A stretch of 62,775 nucleotides of DNA from Cryobacterium cryoconiti (GCF_004403065.1 NZ_SOHA01000017.1:1-62775); one strand, 5' to 3'; counted from the first letter of the stretch, positions 23,965 through 33,279 are shown. Program-made: numbers and translations. The notes: a model not told the origin generated them from the letters alone.

Positions 23965-25018
23965 CTGGGCAGGGCTGGTCTGGCTCGTCGTCCTCCTCGC
24001 AGCCAACGCCTTTTTCGTCGCGGCGGAATTCGCGGTCATCTCCGCGCGCCGTTCGCAGATCGAACCGCTCGCCGAGGCCGGCAAGAAGCGTGCCGTCACG
24101 GCTCTCTGGGCGATGGAACACGCCACCCTGATGCTGGCGACCACCCAGTTGGGCATCACGGTCTGCTCGCTGCTCATCCTGAACGTCTCCGAACCGGCGA
24201 TCCACCACCTCCTCGAGATCCCGCTGGGCCTCACCCCGCTGCCGGTCGAGGCCATCGGTGCCATCGCGTTCGTCATCACACTGCTGCTGGTCTCCTACCT
24301 GCACGTCGTGTTCGGCGAGATGGTGCCGAAGAACCTGTCGTTCTCCATCCCGGACCGTGCCGTGCTCGTGCTCGCCCCGCCGCTCGTGTTCTTCGGGCGC
24401 CTGGTCAAGCCCGTGATCGTGGTGCTGAACGCCACGGCCAACCTGGTGCTGCGGATGTTCGGGGTGGCACCCAAGCAGGAGGCCACCAGCACCTACACGC
24501 TGGACGAGGTGGCGACCATCGTCACCCAGTCGACGCGGGAGGGCGTGCTGCGCGACGGCACCGGGGCGCTCAGCGCCACGTTCGAATTCACCACCCGCAA
24601 GGTGCGGGACGTGGCGGTCAACCTGGCCGGCCTGATCAGCCTGCCCGAGGCGGCGACGCCCGCCGACGTGGAGAAGGCGGTCACCAAGCACGGCTTCTCC
24701 CGGTACGTGATGGTCAACGAGTCCGGCGAACCGACCGGATACGTGCATCTCAAGGACGTCATCGACCTCGACGGCGATGCGGCAACCTCGGCCGGGCAGG
24801 GCAGCTACGCGGAACCGATCCCGGGCAAGCGCATCCGTCAACTGGTGTCGATCTTCGAAGACACCGACCTCGAGGACGCCCTGGCCACCATGCGCCGCTC
24901 CGGGGCGCATCTCGCCCGGTCGTTCACCGCAACCGGTGAAACGGTGGGGGTGCTGTTCCTGGAGGACATCATCGAAGAACTCGTCGGCGAAGTGCAGGAC
25001 GCGACACGGCGCTTGTAG
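23957..25018 (+). CDS. CNNM/CorC-family membrane protein, second paralogue
   Basis: A 353-residue paralogue of the preceding gene, with the CNNM domain at about 1-200 and a CBS pair at about 210-345. It lacks the C-terminal CorC_HlyC domain, which the first protein has. Conserved Val-Pro-Lys-Asn occurs at the end of the third helix in both proteins. The pair arrangement, one long and one short, is typical in Actinobacteria and suggests a heteromeric divalent-cation exporter. Translation starts at an ATG after GAGGTG within the overlap with the upstream gene. Confidence 0.88.
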   Translation: MSDWAGLVWLVVLLAANAFFVAAEFAVISARRSQIEPLAEAGKKRAVTALWAMEHATLMLATTQLGITVCSLLILNVSEPAIHHLLEIPLGLTPLPVEAIGAIAFVITLLLVSYLHVVFGEMVPKNLSFSIPDRAVLVLAPPLVFFGRLVKPVIVVLNATANLVLRMFGVAPKQEATSTYTLDEVATIVTQSTREGVLRDGTGALSATFEFTTRKVRDVAVNLAGLISLPEAATPADVEKAVTKHGFSRYVMVNESGEPTGYVHLKDVIDLDGDAATSAGQGSYAEPIPGKRIRQLVSIFEDTDLEDALATMRRSGAHLARSFTATGETVGVLFLEDIIEELVGEVQDATRRL

Positions 25019-25036
25019 CGCACGCTGGGTCGCCGG

Positions 25037-26128
25037 TCAGGCCTCCGGCCACATGGCGCGCAGGTACTGCGGTGGCCAGTAGTCCACGCTGACGCCCAGC
25101 TCGTGGGCGGCCCGCAACGGAAAGTGCGGGTCGCGCAGGAGTTCGCGGCCCAGCATGATCGCGTCGGCCTGGCCGGTCGCCACGATCTGCTCGGCCTGCA
25201 GCGCGGTGGTGATCAGCCCGACCGCGCTGACCGGGACATCCGCCGCCGCTTTCAGGTGCCGGGCCAGTGGCACCTGGTAGCCGGGCCCGAGCGGGATGCG
25301 CGCCCCGGTCACGTTGCCGCCGGAGGACACGTCGAAGAAGTCCGCGCCGGCGTCCCGGGCCCAGCCGGCAACCTCGGCCGTCTCCTCCTCGGTCCAGCCG
25401 CCCGGGGTGTGGTCGGTGGCGGAGAACCGCACGAACAGGGCACGGTCCGCGCCGATGGCCGCGCGCACGGCGGCCACGACCTGCAGCAGCAGACGCGCCC
25501 GGTTCGGCAGCGTGCCGCCGAACTCGTCGGTGCGCCGGTTGCTCAGCGGCGACAGGAACTGATGCAGCAGATAGCCGTGGGCGGCGTGCAGTTCCACGAC
25601 GTCGAACCCGGCCGCCACCGCCCGCAGCGCCGCAGCCGCGAAGGCGGCGACGATGCCCTGGATGCCCGCGGCGTCGAGGGCGACGGGCGGTGCGTACCCG
25701 GGGAACGGCACGGCCGACGCCGAGACGGTGGGCCAGCCGCCGTCCTGCGTCGCCATCGTGCCGTGCCGGTCGGAACCCCAGGCCGGCCAGACGGATGCCT
25801 TGCGGCCGGCATGGGAGAGCTGGATGCCGGCCGTGGCACCCTGCGCATGCAGGAAGGCCACGATGGGAGTCCAGGCAGCGGTTTGAGCATCGTTCCAGAG
25901 GCCGGTGTCAGCATTGGAGATGCGTCCCTCCGGGCTGACCGCGGTGGCCTCCGCCACGATCAGGCCCGCGCCGCCGGCGGCCAGCGCGCCGAGATGGACG
26001 AGGTGCCAGATGCGGGGGACGCCGTCTTTCTCACCCACAGCGTACTGGCACATCGGGGCGGCCCAGAGGCGGTTGCGCATGGTGACACCGCGCAGGGTGA
26101 ACGGTTCGAACAGGGCGGCAACGGCCAC
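25037..26128 (-). CDS. NADH:flavin oxidoreductase, old yellow enzyme (YqjM type)
   Basis: A 363-residue FMN-binding TIM barrel of the thermophilic-like OYE class, which reduces alkenes activated by carbonyl or nitro groups. The N-terminus (Leu-Phe-Glu-Pro-Phe-Thr-Leu-Arg-Gly) and Cys at about residue 25 in Met-Cys-Gln-Tyr are class markers. His-Ala-Ala-His-Gly-Tyr-Leu, the substrate-binding motif with the ligand histidines, is present. The frame is open upstream, but the GTG at 26128 has GGGGGA 5 nt before it and fits the family N-terminus. It is divergent from nnrD. Confidence 0.92.
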   Translation of the reverse strand: MAVAALFEPFTLRGVTMRNRLWAAPMCQYAVGEKDGVPRIWHLVHLGALAAGGAGLIVAEATAVSPEGRISNADTGLWNDAQTAAWTPIVAFLHAQGATAGIQLSHAGRKASVWPAWGSDRHGTMATQDGGWPTVSASAVPFPGYAPPVALDAAGIQGIVAAFAAAALRAVAAGFDVVELHAAHGYLLHQFLSPLSNRRTDEFGGTLPNRARLLLQVVAAVRAAIGADRALFVRFSATDHTPGGWTEEETAEVAGWARDAGADFFDVSSGGNVTGARIPLGPGYQVPLARHLKAAADVPVSAVGLITTALQAEQIVATGQADAIMLGRELLRDPHFPLRAAHELGVSVDYWPPQYLRAMWPEA

Positions 26129-26190
26129 GGATTTCCCCCAGGAGTCAGTGGGCAGGCCGCTGAGGCCGGCCCGAGGCACGCAAAACAACC

Positions 26191-26196
26191 TATCGT
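26191..26196 (+). promoter_or_regulatory. -10 element TATCGT, leaderless nnrD
   Basis: TATCGT ends 6 nt before the ATG at 26203. It lies in the 74-bp divergent region shared with the OYE gene. Confidence 0.55.
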
Positions 26197-26202
26197 GAGT
26201 GC

Positions 26203-27063
26203 ATGGACGAACCGCACGCATGGCTGGAATGGGACTCCGCTCGGGCACGGGACTGGATCGCGGTTCCCCGGGCCGGCGATGACAAATACAGTCGCGGAGT
26301 TCTGGGGGTGCGCACCGGCTCGGACGAATACCCCGGGGCCGCCGTACTCGGCGTCGAGGCGGCCGCCCGCGCCGGTGTCGGGATGGTGCGCTACCTCGGC
26401 CCGAGACGTGCCTCCGATCTGGTGCTGCAGCGCCGGCCCGAGGCCGTCACCGCATCCGGGCAGGTGCAGGCCTGGCTCCTCGGCTCGGGTCAGGACGCGG
26501 CCTCCCGCGACCGGGTGACGGAGGCTGCGCTGCTCGGCGCCCTGGCCGAGGGGCTGCCCACGGTCTGCGACGCCGGGGCCCTCGACCTGGTCGGCCGGGC
26601 GGCCGGTCCCGTCGTGATCACCCCGCACTACCGCGAGCTCGCGCGCCTGCTCACCCGGCTGCTCTCGCCGCAAGGCGAATCGGTGGCCGGCTCGGAGGTC
26701 GCCGCAGCCCCGGGGGAGTGGGCGGTGCGTGCAGCGACCGGCCTCGGCGTCACGGTGCTGCTCAAGGGCAGCGTCACCCGGATCGCGTCGCCGGACGGCA
26801 CCCGGTTGACGGTGTCGCAGGGGCCGGCCTGGCTGGCCACGGCCGGGTCAGGGGACGTGCTCGGCGGTATCCTCGGCGCCCTGCTGGCCACGCACGCCCG
26901 GGCGATCCACGCGGATGCCGCGGCCCTGCCGAGCCTGGCGGCGACAGCAGCCCTGGTGCACGCGCAGGCTGCCACCCGGGCATCGGCCGGCGGCCCGATC
27001 GCGGCGCTGGACATCGCCGAGGCCGTGCCGGCCACGATCGCGGCCCTGCTCGCGGGTCGCTGA
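26203..27063 (+). CDS. nnrD: ADP-dependent NAD(P)H-hydrate dehydratase
   Basis: A 286-residue ribokinase-like enzyme that repairs hydrated NADH/NADPH. The C-terminal motif Gly-Ser-Gly-Asp-Val-Leu-Gly-Gly-Ile-Leu-Gly-Ala-Leu carries the catalytic Asp. The Thr-Pro-His-Tyr-Arg-Glu-Leu-Ala motif near the middle also matches the family. There is no fused NnrE epimerase domain. It is followed by a membrane glycosyltransferase with a 48-bp gap. The start is fixed by a -10 element 6 nt before the ATG. Confidence 0.92.
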   Translation: MDEPHAWLEWDSARARDWIAVPRAGDDKYSRGVLGVRTGSDEYPGAAVLGVEAAARAGVGMVRYLGPRRASDLVLQRRPEAVTASGQVQAWLLGSGQDAASRDRVTEAALLGALAEGLPTVCDAGALDLVGRAAGPVVITPHYRELARLLTRLLSPQGESVAGSEVAAAPGEWAVRAATGLGVTVLLKGSVTRIASPDGTRLTVSQGPAWLATAGSGDVLGGILGALLATHARAIHADAAALPSLAATAALVHAQAATRASAGGPIAALDIAEAVPATIAALLAGR

Positions 27064-27111
27064 GCCGGAACGGGGCCGACGGGCGGGACCGGGCCGCCCC
27101 CGCGGGTCCGG

Positions 27112-28380
27112 ATGGGTGTGGGACAGTGGAGCGTGCTCGCATCCGCTGTTGAACCGTTCGGCGCCCGCCCTGGCCTGAGGGCGCTGCGGGCACCGCGCGT
27201 GCTGCTCTGGATCGGCTTCGCCCTCGTGCACGGCGTGCTGGTCTGGCTGTGTTTCGCCTCCACCGGCTGGCCGCTGGGCGATGTGGAGGGCGTCTACCTC
27301 GGCTGGGCGGCCGGCGCGGCAGCCGGCGCAGACGTCGTCGGGATCACCACGGGCTTCGTCTATCCCCTCCTCGCGCTGCTGCCGATCCTCACGGCGCTCG
27401 CTTTCGGCCCGGGCCTCTACTCCGTCACCTGGCTCGGCCTGGTCACCCTGCTGAACGCGGGGGCCTTCGCCCTCCTGCTCGAGCGCGGCCGCAGCCGGCG
27501 TGCCCTGCTCGCGGCCGCCTGGTGGCTGGTCTTCCTGCTGATGCTCGGTCCCGTCGCCCTTGCCCGCATCGACGCGGTCACGGTGCCGCTGGCGATCGTC
27601 GCCCTGCTGCTCATGCGCACCCGGCCGGTGTGGGCAACGGTGCTGCTGACCCTGGCCACCTGGGTCAAAATCTGGCCGGTCGCCCTGATCGGTGCGTTGT
27701 TCGTCGTGTCGAGACGCCGCTGGCGGGTGGCGGTCGCCGCGGCGGTGACCAGCCTGGGCATCCTGATCGCGGCGCTCGCACTCGGCAGCGGCCTGAACGT
27801 GTTCAGCTTCGTGAGCGAGCAGACCAACCGCGGCATCCAGATCGAGTCCCCGGTGGCCGCCGGCTGGATGTGGCAGGCCGCCCTCCGGGTTCCGGGCACG
27901 TACATCTACTACGACCAGCAGATCCTCACCTTCCAGGTCATCGGCCCCGGCACGAACGCCGCCATCGCGGCGATGACCCCACTGCTCCTGCTCGGCGTGG
28001 CGGCCGTGCTGGCGCTCGCCGGGTTCCGGATCCGGTCAGGCGCCGACCCGGTGAGCCTCTTCCCGCCGCTGGTGCTGGCGCTCGTCCTCACCCTGATCGT
28101 CGTCAACAAGGTCGGTTCGCCGCAGTTCACCGCCTGGCTGGCCGCACCCGTCATCCTCGGGCTGCTGGTGCACGGCCGCGCCTGGCGGTTCCCGGCCGTG
28201 CTCGTGCTCGTGATCGCGGGACTGACCCAGCTGGTCTACCCGCACCTCTACGACTTGCTGCTGGTGGCCGACCCGGCCATGGTTCTGGTGTTGACCGTGC
28301 GCAACGCGCTCGAGGTCGTGCTGCTCGGCTGGGCCGTGTGGCAGATCCAGTCCCCTCCCACCCTCGATCAGAAGGAGTAA
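27112..28380 (+). CDS. GT87/DUF2029-type membrane glycosyltransferase
   Basis: A 422-residue integral membrane protein with about eleven transmembrane helices. The pattern (first helix, then an outside loop with Asp-Val-Glu-Gly-Val-Tyr and a Gly-Phe-Val-Tyr-Pro segment) matches GT-C fold mannosyltransferases of family GT87, which use polyprenyl-phosphate sugars to decorate lipids or proteins. The Asp-Val-Glu is the likely catalytic acidic pair. The exact acceptor is unknown. Start choice is weak: ATG 27112 or a later GTG, with no clear Shine-Dalgarno site. Confidence 0.78.
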   Translation: MGVGQWSVLASAVEPFGARPGLRALRAPRVLLWIGFALVHGVLVWLCFASTGWPLGDVEGVYLGWAAGAAAGADVVGITTGFVYPLLALLPILTALAFGPGLYSVTWLGLVTLLNAGAFALLLERGRSRRALLAAAWWLVFLLMLGPVALARIDAVTVPLAIVALLLMRTRPVWATVLLTLATWVKIWPVALIGALFVVSRRRWRVAVAAAVTSLGILIAALALGSGLNVFSFVSEQTNRGIQIESPVAAGWMWQAALRVPGTYIYYDQQILTFQVIGPGTNAAIAAMTPLLLLGVAAVLALAGFRIRSGADPVSLFPPLVLALVLTLIVVNKVGSPQFTAWLAAPVILGLLVHGRAWRFPAVLVLVIAGLTQLVYPHLYDLLLVADPAMVLVLTVRNALEVVLLGWAVWQIQSPPTLDQKE

Positions 28381-28382
28381 CC

Positions 28383-28715
28383 ATGCTGGTTGCATTCTCC
28401 GTCGCCCCGTCCGGTTCCCACGATGACGACGGCTCCGTGCACGACGCCGTGGCCGCAGCCGTGCGCATCGTGCGCGCCTCCGGCCTGCCCAATCACACCG
28501 ACTCGATGTTCACCACGATCGAGGGCGACTGGGATGAGGTGTTCGCGGTGATCAAGGCCGCCACCGACGCGGTGGGTGCGTGGGGGCCACGGGTGTCCCT
28601 GGTGCTCAAAGCGGATATCCGCGCCGGTCGTACGGGCGAGCTCACGGGCAAGGTCGAGCGTCTGGAAACGGCGCTGGCCGAGGCCGCGCCGTCGGGAGCC
28701 ACAGCGGCCCCATAG
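28383..28715 (+). CDS. MTH1187-family thiamine-binding protein
   Basis: A 110-residue protein of the MTH1187/YkoF-like fold, short ferredoxin-like domains that bind thiamine or related pyrimidines. The N-terminus (Val-Ala-Phe-Ser-Val-Ala-Pro-Ser-Gly) and Ser-Met-Phe-Thr-Thr-Ile-Glu-Gly-Asp motif are family features. AAGGAG lies 5 nt before ATG 28383, and the start is 2 bp after the glycosyltransferase stop, so it is in the same operon. Confidence 0.85.
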   Translation: MLVAFSVAPSGSHDDDGSVHDAVAAAVRIVRASGLPNHTDSMFTTIEGDWDEVFAVIKAATDAVGAWGPRVSLVLKADIRAGRTGELTGKVERLETALAEAAPSGATAAP

Positions 28716-28718
28716 GCT
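28713..28718 (+). promoter_or_regulatory. -10 element TAGGCT, leaderless MFS gene
   Basis: TAGGCT ends 6 nt before the ATG at 28725. It lies at the 3' end of the preceding gene. Confidence 0.55.
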
Positions 28719-28724
28719 GGAAGC

Positions 28725-30002
28725 ATGCCTGCTTCCTCCGACGGGCCGGCGACACTGTCGCCGGCCCGCATCCGCTTTGCCCTGCTCGCCCTGGCCCTCG
28801 GCGGTTTCGGCATCGGATCCACCGAATTCGTGGCCATGGGCCTGCTGCCCAACCTCGCCCAGGACCTGCTGCCCGGGCTCTACGCCACGGCACCGGATGC
28901 CGCGAACGCCCAGGCAGGCTGGCTCATCTCCGCGTACGCCCTCGGCGTCGTCGTCGGGGCCCCGACCATCGCCGCCGCGGCCGCCCGCTGGCCGCGCAAG
29001 CAGCTGCTGCTCGCTCTCCTGGCCGCGTTCACGCTGAGCACCATCGCGTCGGCCCTGCTACCCGCGTTCGGTCTGGTGCTGGTGGCCCGGTTCGTGGCCG
29101 CCCTGCCGCACGGAGCCTACTTCGGCATCGCGTCCCTCGTCGCCGCGGACCTGATGGGCCCCGGGAAGCGAGCCCGCGGGGTGGCCCTCGTGCTCAGCGG
29201 CCTGACCATCGCCAACGTCATCGGCGTGCCCCTGATCACCTGGCTCGGCCAGACCACCGGCTGGCGCGTGTCCTACCTCGTCGTCGCCGCCATCTTCGCC
29301 GCCACGTTCGTGGCCGTGGCCACCCTGGTTCCCCTGCAGGACGGCAACCCGCACGCCACCATGCGCAGCGAGTTGCGGGCCTTCGGCCGGCTGCAGGTCT
29401 GGTTCGCCCTGATGATCGGGGCGATCGGGTTCGGCGGGCTCTTCGCCGTGTACACCTACGTGGCCCCGCTGGTGATGGAGGTCACCGGCCTCGGGGCCGG
29501 CGCGGTGCCGCTCGTGCTGGTCGTGATCGGCGTGGGCATGACCATCGGCAACCTGGCCGGGGGCGCACTGGCCGACTGGAGTGTGCGCCGCACCATGTAC
29601 CTGTTCTTCGGCGTGATGCTGCTGGCCCTGACCGGCCTGGCGCTGTCGGCGCAGTCCGTGCCCGGCCTCCTGATCGGCGTGTTCCTCGTGGGGGCCGCGG
29701 CGTCGGGACTCTCACCGGCCATCCAGACCCGGTTGATGGACGTCTCGCACGACAGCCAGTCGATCGCCGCTGCCCTCAACCACTCGGCCCTGAACGTCGG
29801 CAATGCCCTCGGCGCGTTCCTCGGCGGCGTCGTCGTCGCGGCCGGATACGGCTATGTCGCCCCGGTCTGGATCGGCCTCGGCCTGAGCATCATCGGATTG
29901 CTGCTCACGGTGGGCACGTTCCGGCTCGACCGCACCCTTCGTCGCAGCGGCCTGGTGCTGCCCTACGGCACCGATGTGATCCAGGTCATGGACGCGGCGT
30001 AG
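28725..30002 (+). CDS. MFS transporter (DHA1 drug-efflux type)
   Basis: A 425-residue major-facilitator protein with twelve transmembrane helices. The first helix motif Gly-Ile-Gly-Ser-Thr-Glu-Phe-Val-Ala-Met-Gly-Leu-Leu-Pro and the later Ser-Gly-Leu-Ser-Pro-Ala-Ile-Gln-Thr-Arg resemble the AraJ/Cmx-type DHA1 exporters of sugars, arabinosides or chloramphenicol. The substrate cannot be set. It converges on the LuxR-type regulator with an 18-bp gap. Confidence 0.88.
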   Translation: MPASSDGPATLSPARIRFALLALALGGFGIGSTEFVAMGLLPNLAQDLLPGLYATAPDAANAQAGWLISAYALGVVVGAPTIAAAAARWPRKQLLLALLAAFTLSTIASALLPAFGLVLVARFVAALPHGAYFGIASLVAADLMGPGKRARGVALVLSGLTIANVIGVPLITWLGQTTGWRVSYLVVAAIFAATFVAVATLVPLQDGNPHATMRSELRAFGRLQVWFALMIGAIGFGGLFAVYTYVAPLVMEVTGLGAGAVPLVLVVIGVGMTIGNLAGGALADWSVRRTMYLFFGVMLLALTGLALSAQSVPGLLIGVFLVGAAASGLSPAIQTRLMDVSHDSQSIAAALNHSALNVGNALGAFLGGVVVAAGYGYVAPVWIGLGLSIIGLLLTVGTFRLDRTLRRSGLVLPYGTDVIQVMDAA

Positions 30003-30020
30003 CCGTGTCCACGCCGCGGA

Positions 30021-30707
30021 TCAGTCGGTCTGGAGCAGGATGCCGTCGTGGATGGCCCGCTTGCGCAGCGCCACCTTGGTGCCCACGTCGAAGCCCGCCA
30101 GGCGGTACTTCTCGCGGATCCGCTTGAGGTAGGACTTCGCGGTCTCCTCGGAGATGCCGAGCTGGTGGGCGACAGCCTTGACCGGCTCGCCCGCACCGTA
30201 GAGGGCCATCACGCGGCGCTCCTGCGCGCTGAGCCGCGGCGAGCCACCGTCGGCGCCGTTGTTGAGCGCCTCGTCCAGTTCGGCGGAAATGAAGGACTCG
30301 CCGCTGTAGGCGGCGCGGATCGCCTCGACGATCATGGTTGCCTCTTCGCTCTTGACCAGGTAGCCGAGCGCACCGGCGGCCAGGGCTTCGCGCACGAGCC
30401 CGGCCTCGGAGTACGTGCTCATCAGCACGGTCTTCACGCCTGCGGTCTTGAGGGTGGAGATCTTCAGGGACACCGGGATGTTGTCCTTGAGGTCGAGGTC
30501 CAGCAGCACGACGTCGACGGGGAACTCGGGGTGCGTGAGCAGCTCCGGCCACGTGGTGACGGCGGCGACCATGGTGATGTCGTCGGCGGCCCCACGGATC
30601 CACTCGGTGAGCGCCCCCAGCAGCATGCGGTGGTCATCGACCAGGGCCAGCCGGATGGGGTTGGTCTTGCTCGGAGCCTCGGTGGTCACCGTTGTTGTAT
30701 TCGTCAC
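30021..30707 (-). CDS. Response regulator, NarL/LuxR type
   Basis: A 228-residue response regulator. The receiver domain spans about 18-135, with acidic Asp24/25, phosphoacceptor Asp70, Ser97 and Lys119. A LuxR helix-turn-helix follows at about 157-210 (Leu-Ser-Ala-Gln-Glu-Arg-Arg-Val-Met-Ala-Leu, then Glu-Glu-Thr-Ala-Lys-Ser-Tyr-Leu-Lys). The GTG at 30707 has GAGGAG upstream; an open frame further upstream is not supported. It is the last gene of the kinase-membrane protein-regulator series, 59 bp after the membrane protein stop. Confidence 0.9.
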   Translation of the reverse strand: MTNTTTVTTEAPSKTNPIRLALVDDHRMLLGALTEWIRGAADDITMVAAVTTWPELLTHPEFPVDVVLLDLDLKDNIPVSLKISTLKTAGVKTVLMSTYSEAGLVREALAAGALGYLVKSEEATMIVEAIRAAYSGESFISAELDEALNNGADGGSPRLSAQERRVMALYGAGEPVKAVAHQLGISEETAKSYLKRIREKYRLAGFDVGTKVALRKRAIHDGILLQTD

Positions 30708-30766
30708 TTCTGTCTCCTCATGCCTTTGCCCCCGAATGAGAAGCTCGACGCCATTGTGTTCAGACC

Positions 30767-32113
30767 CTAAGCATCCGCAGGATTGTCGATACTGCATTCG
30801 ATTTCCACGTGGAGGCTGCCGTCCCGGCTGGAATCGACGTGTGGGCCGACTCTTCGGATAGCTTCCCACGTCTCGGGGTCCACTCGCCGCCGTGGCACAC
30901 CCGTCGTGGTCAATTCGATTGGAAATCGTAACTTCTGACGCGCGGTGACACCGTGTGTGGGCCTGATCGGTCCGAGCGACAGCGAAACGGATGCCTCAGA
31001 GCGGGTTGTGTCGCTGATCAACAGCCAGATCGTGCGCAGCAGTGCATCACGCTGGGCCGGGTCGAGCATGCCGGCCAGCCCCGACGGGTCGGTGAGATTG
31101 ACCGACGGTGCCAGGAATTCGGACTCCGTGATGGCGTGGTACAGCCAGGTCTCGCGGCGTCCCCGGATCAGGTGCAGTCGCAGCTGAGTGGCGAGGGAGG
31201 CTGCCGTCGTGGATTTCTCGATGCTGAGCGGCAGCGCCGTCCGGCCCTTCGCGACGTCGTCGAGCAGGGTCTCCGCGTCGAGGTCGATCCGGGCGAGATC
31301 TTCGGAGGCCAGCATGCCCACCGCGAACTGGGGCTGGGAGATCGTGCTCTGCACCAGCACCAGGTCGAGTTCGCGCTGGGCCATCCGCCGGAACGCCCGC
31401 ACGGTGGCCACACCGAGCAACGGCGGCAGAACGGCAAGGCTGAGGGTCAGCAGGACCGGTGCGAGGGTGAGCGGATCGGTGCGTTCCTCGGTCAGCGCGC
31501 CGATGACGAGGAGCAGGGCGAGGATCAGGGCGGCCGTGACGAGGTCCCGGCCGCGCCGCACGGTGGCGAGGGAGATGAGCAGGGTGCCGACGGCTGCGGC
31601 CGCGGTGGGGTGCACATCGGAACCGGGCTCGCCCCAGGACCCGATCAGGTCCAGAACCACGACAGCCGCGCCGGAGGCGAGCGCCGCGGCGTAGAGCCAA
31701 TCCGGCATCCGCGCCGCCAGCCGTTGAACCGTGATGAGGGACAGGATCGTGACCGTCATCAGCAGGATCCAGGCGATCAGGCTGGGCATCGGTGTGGGGT
31801 AGTCGAACCACTGCACGGCGAACTGGCCGAACAGGAAGAGGGCGATGAAGCCGCCGCTGAAGGACAGGCCGATGCCGAGGTGCCGGCCGCCGAGGCTGCT
31901 CTGGTTCGCCCGGGCGGTCTGCTCCGTGCGCTCGGGACGGCGGAAACTACGGCGCCGCTCCCGGCGCTCCCGTTTGTCGAGCGGCCCGGTATGACCGGCG
32001 CGGTCCCGTCGCCCGGGCCGGCGGGCCTGGTCGAGGCGGCGCTGGTCGCGGCGGGGGATGTCGCCCGGGATGCTGTCGCCGGGGCGGGTGTCCACGATCC
32101 CGGGTCGGCTCAT
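30767..32113 (-). CDS. Membrane protein of a signalling operon, unknown C-terminal domain
   Basis: A 448-residue protein. Residues 1-75 are extremely Arg-rich and probably disordered in the cytoplasm. About seven hydrophobic helices lie at about 80-250. The last about 190 residues form a soluble domain that I cannot place, with a beta-strand pattern and conserved-looking Arg/Trp residues (Arg-Arg-Glu-Thr-Trp-Leu-Tyr-His; Trp-Glu-Ala-Ile-Arg-Arg-Val). It overlaps the kinase by 4 bp (ATGA) and precedes the regulator, so it is probably a third component that senses or modulates the pair (inference). Confidence 0.75.
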   Translation of the reverse strand: MSRPGIVDTRPGDSIPGDIPRRDQRRLDQARRPGRRDRAGHTGPLDKRERRERRRSFRRPERTEQTARANQSSLGGRHLGIGLSFSGGFIALFLFGQFAVQWFDYPTPMPSLIAWILLMTVTILSLITVQRLAARMPDWLYAAALASGAAVVVLDLIGSWGEPGSDVHPTAAAAVGTLLISLATVRRGRDLVTAALILALLLVIGALTEERTDPLTLAPVLLTLSLAVLPPLLGVATVRAFRRMAQRELDLVLVQSTISQPQFAVGMLASEDLARIDLDAETLLDDVAKGRTALPLSIEKSTTAASLATQLRLHLIRGRRETWLYHAITESEFLAPSVNLTDPSGLAGMLDPAQRDALLRTIWLLISDTTRSEASVSLSLGPIRPTHGVTARQKLRFPIELTTTGVPRRRVDPETWEAIRRVGPHVDSSRDGSLHVEIECSIDNPADA

Positions 32114-33279
32114 TTGGGTACCTCCAGCACGACTGTGGTTCCCGAGCCCGGGGAGGAGAACAGGCGGGCGTTGCCGCCGACGTCCCGCAGCCGGGCCACC
32201 ACGGATTCGGCGAAACCGAGGCGTTCGGCGCTGACGCCACTGAGGTCGAAGCCGACCCCCGCGTCGGTGACCATGGCGCGCACGGTCGTGTCGTCATCCG
32301 TGATCGTCACGTCGGCGCGAGCGACGCCGGCGTGACGCCGCACGTTCTCGAGGCACTCGCCGAGGGCGAGAAGGAAGGAGTCGAGCACATCGCTGGGCAG
32401 GAGGACTTGCCCGCTGCCGTGCCAGTCCACCTCGAGGCCCATCCGGCCGAACCGCTGCTTGACCGATTCGAGGGTGCTGCCGAGGGTGGACTCGGTGGCC
32501 GGCTCGAGCGTGTACACCCCGGACCGGCGGGGTGTGGGCAGGCCGCCGAGGCGCAGTTGCCGCAGCAGCCGGGCGTCGTCGCCGGACTGGTCCCGCAGCG
32601 CGGCCGGGCTGACGCCGACACCGGAATGCGCGAGAAGGGTGAGGGTGGCCAGCACGGTGTCGTGCAGCAGGCGGGCGTCCTGGCGCCGCTGCGCCTCGAG
32701 TTCGCTGGCATGGCGCTCGGCCAGATGCGCCCGGCCGATCTCGTCGATGCGCTGCATGACGCGGGGAACGCTCTGGGCCAGCCACCAGGCGATCACGGCG
32801 ATGGCGGTCCAGCAGCTGAGGGTGAGCAGGAGCGGCACGACGGCGGTCTCGGCGGCGCGGGTGCCAGCGAGAACGCTCGCCACGGTCGCGCAGAACGCGG
32901 CGAGCAGCAGCAGCATGCGCGGCCCGTTGACCACGAGCACAAGGGCGACGCAGCTGAGCGCACCGGCTGCCACGGCGCCGATCACGGCCTCCTCGACGAG
33001 GTTCAGTCCCGCGGCGCGCTGGGCAGACAGCCCGACGAGCAGGATGAGGGCGTTGCCGGAGATCAGGATCAGAGTGACCCAGCGCATCCGCCCGGTCCGT
33101 CCCAGCAGATACTGGCCGACGACCAGCAGCAGCAGGAGCGGCAGGGACCCGAGCAGGACACTCACGCTCAGGCCGCCGGGGACGAGCATCACGAGCAGCA
33201 CGGCGGATGAACCGGCGAGCCCGCCCAGTCGAGCGGCTTTGCGCAGCAGGCGGTCACGTTCCTTGTAGATACGTTGCAT
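32110..33279 (-). CDS. Membrane sensor histidine kinase (HisKA_3 type)
   Basis: 389 residues. Five or so hydrophobic helices lie at about 20-165, followed by a HisKA_3 motif Asp-Ala-Arg-Leu-Leu-His-Asp-Thr with phosphoacceptor His206. The HATPase domain has Glu-Cys-Leu-Glu-Asn-Val-Arg-Arg-His-Ala and Asp-Ala-Gly-Val-Gly-Phe. It pairs with the LuxR-type regulator at 30021. The family responds to envelope or redox cues, but no sensory domain is visible besides the helices. The start ATG is at 33279. The stop overlaps the membrane protein start (ATGA). Confidence 0.9.
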   Translation of the reverse strand: MQRIYKERDRLLRKAARLGGLAGSSAVLLVMLVPGGLSVSVLLGSLPLLLLLVVGQYLLGRTGRMRWVTLILISGNALILLVGLSAQRAAGLNLVEEAVIGAVAAGALSCVALVLVVNGPRMLLLLAAFCATVASVLAGTRAAETAVVPLLLTLSCWTAIAVIAWWLAQSVPRVMQRIDEIGRAHLAERHASELEAQRRQDARLLHDTVLATLTLLAHSGVGVSPAALRDQSGDDARLLRQLRLGGLPTPRRSGVYTLEPATESTLGSTLESVKQRFGRMGLEVDWHGSGQVLLPSDVLDSFLLALGECLENVRRHAGVARADVTITDDDTTVRAMVTDAGVGFDLSGVSAERLGFAESVVARLRDVGGNARLFSSPGSGTTVVLEVPK

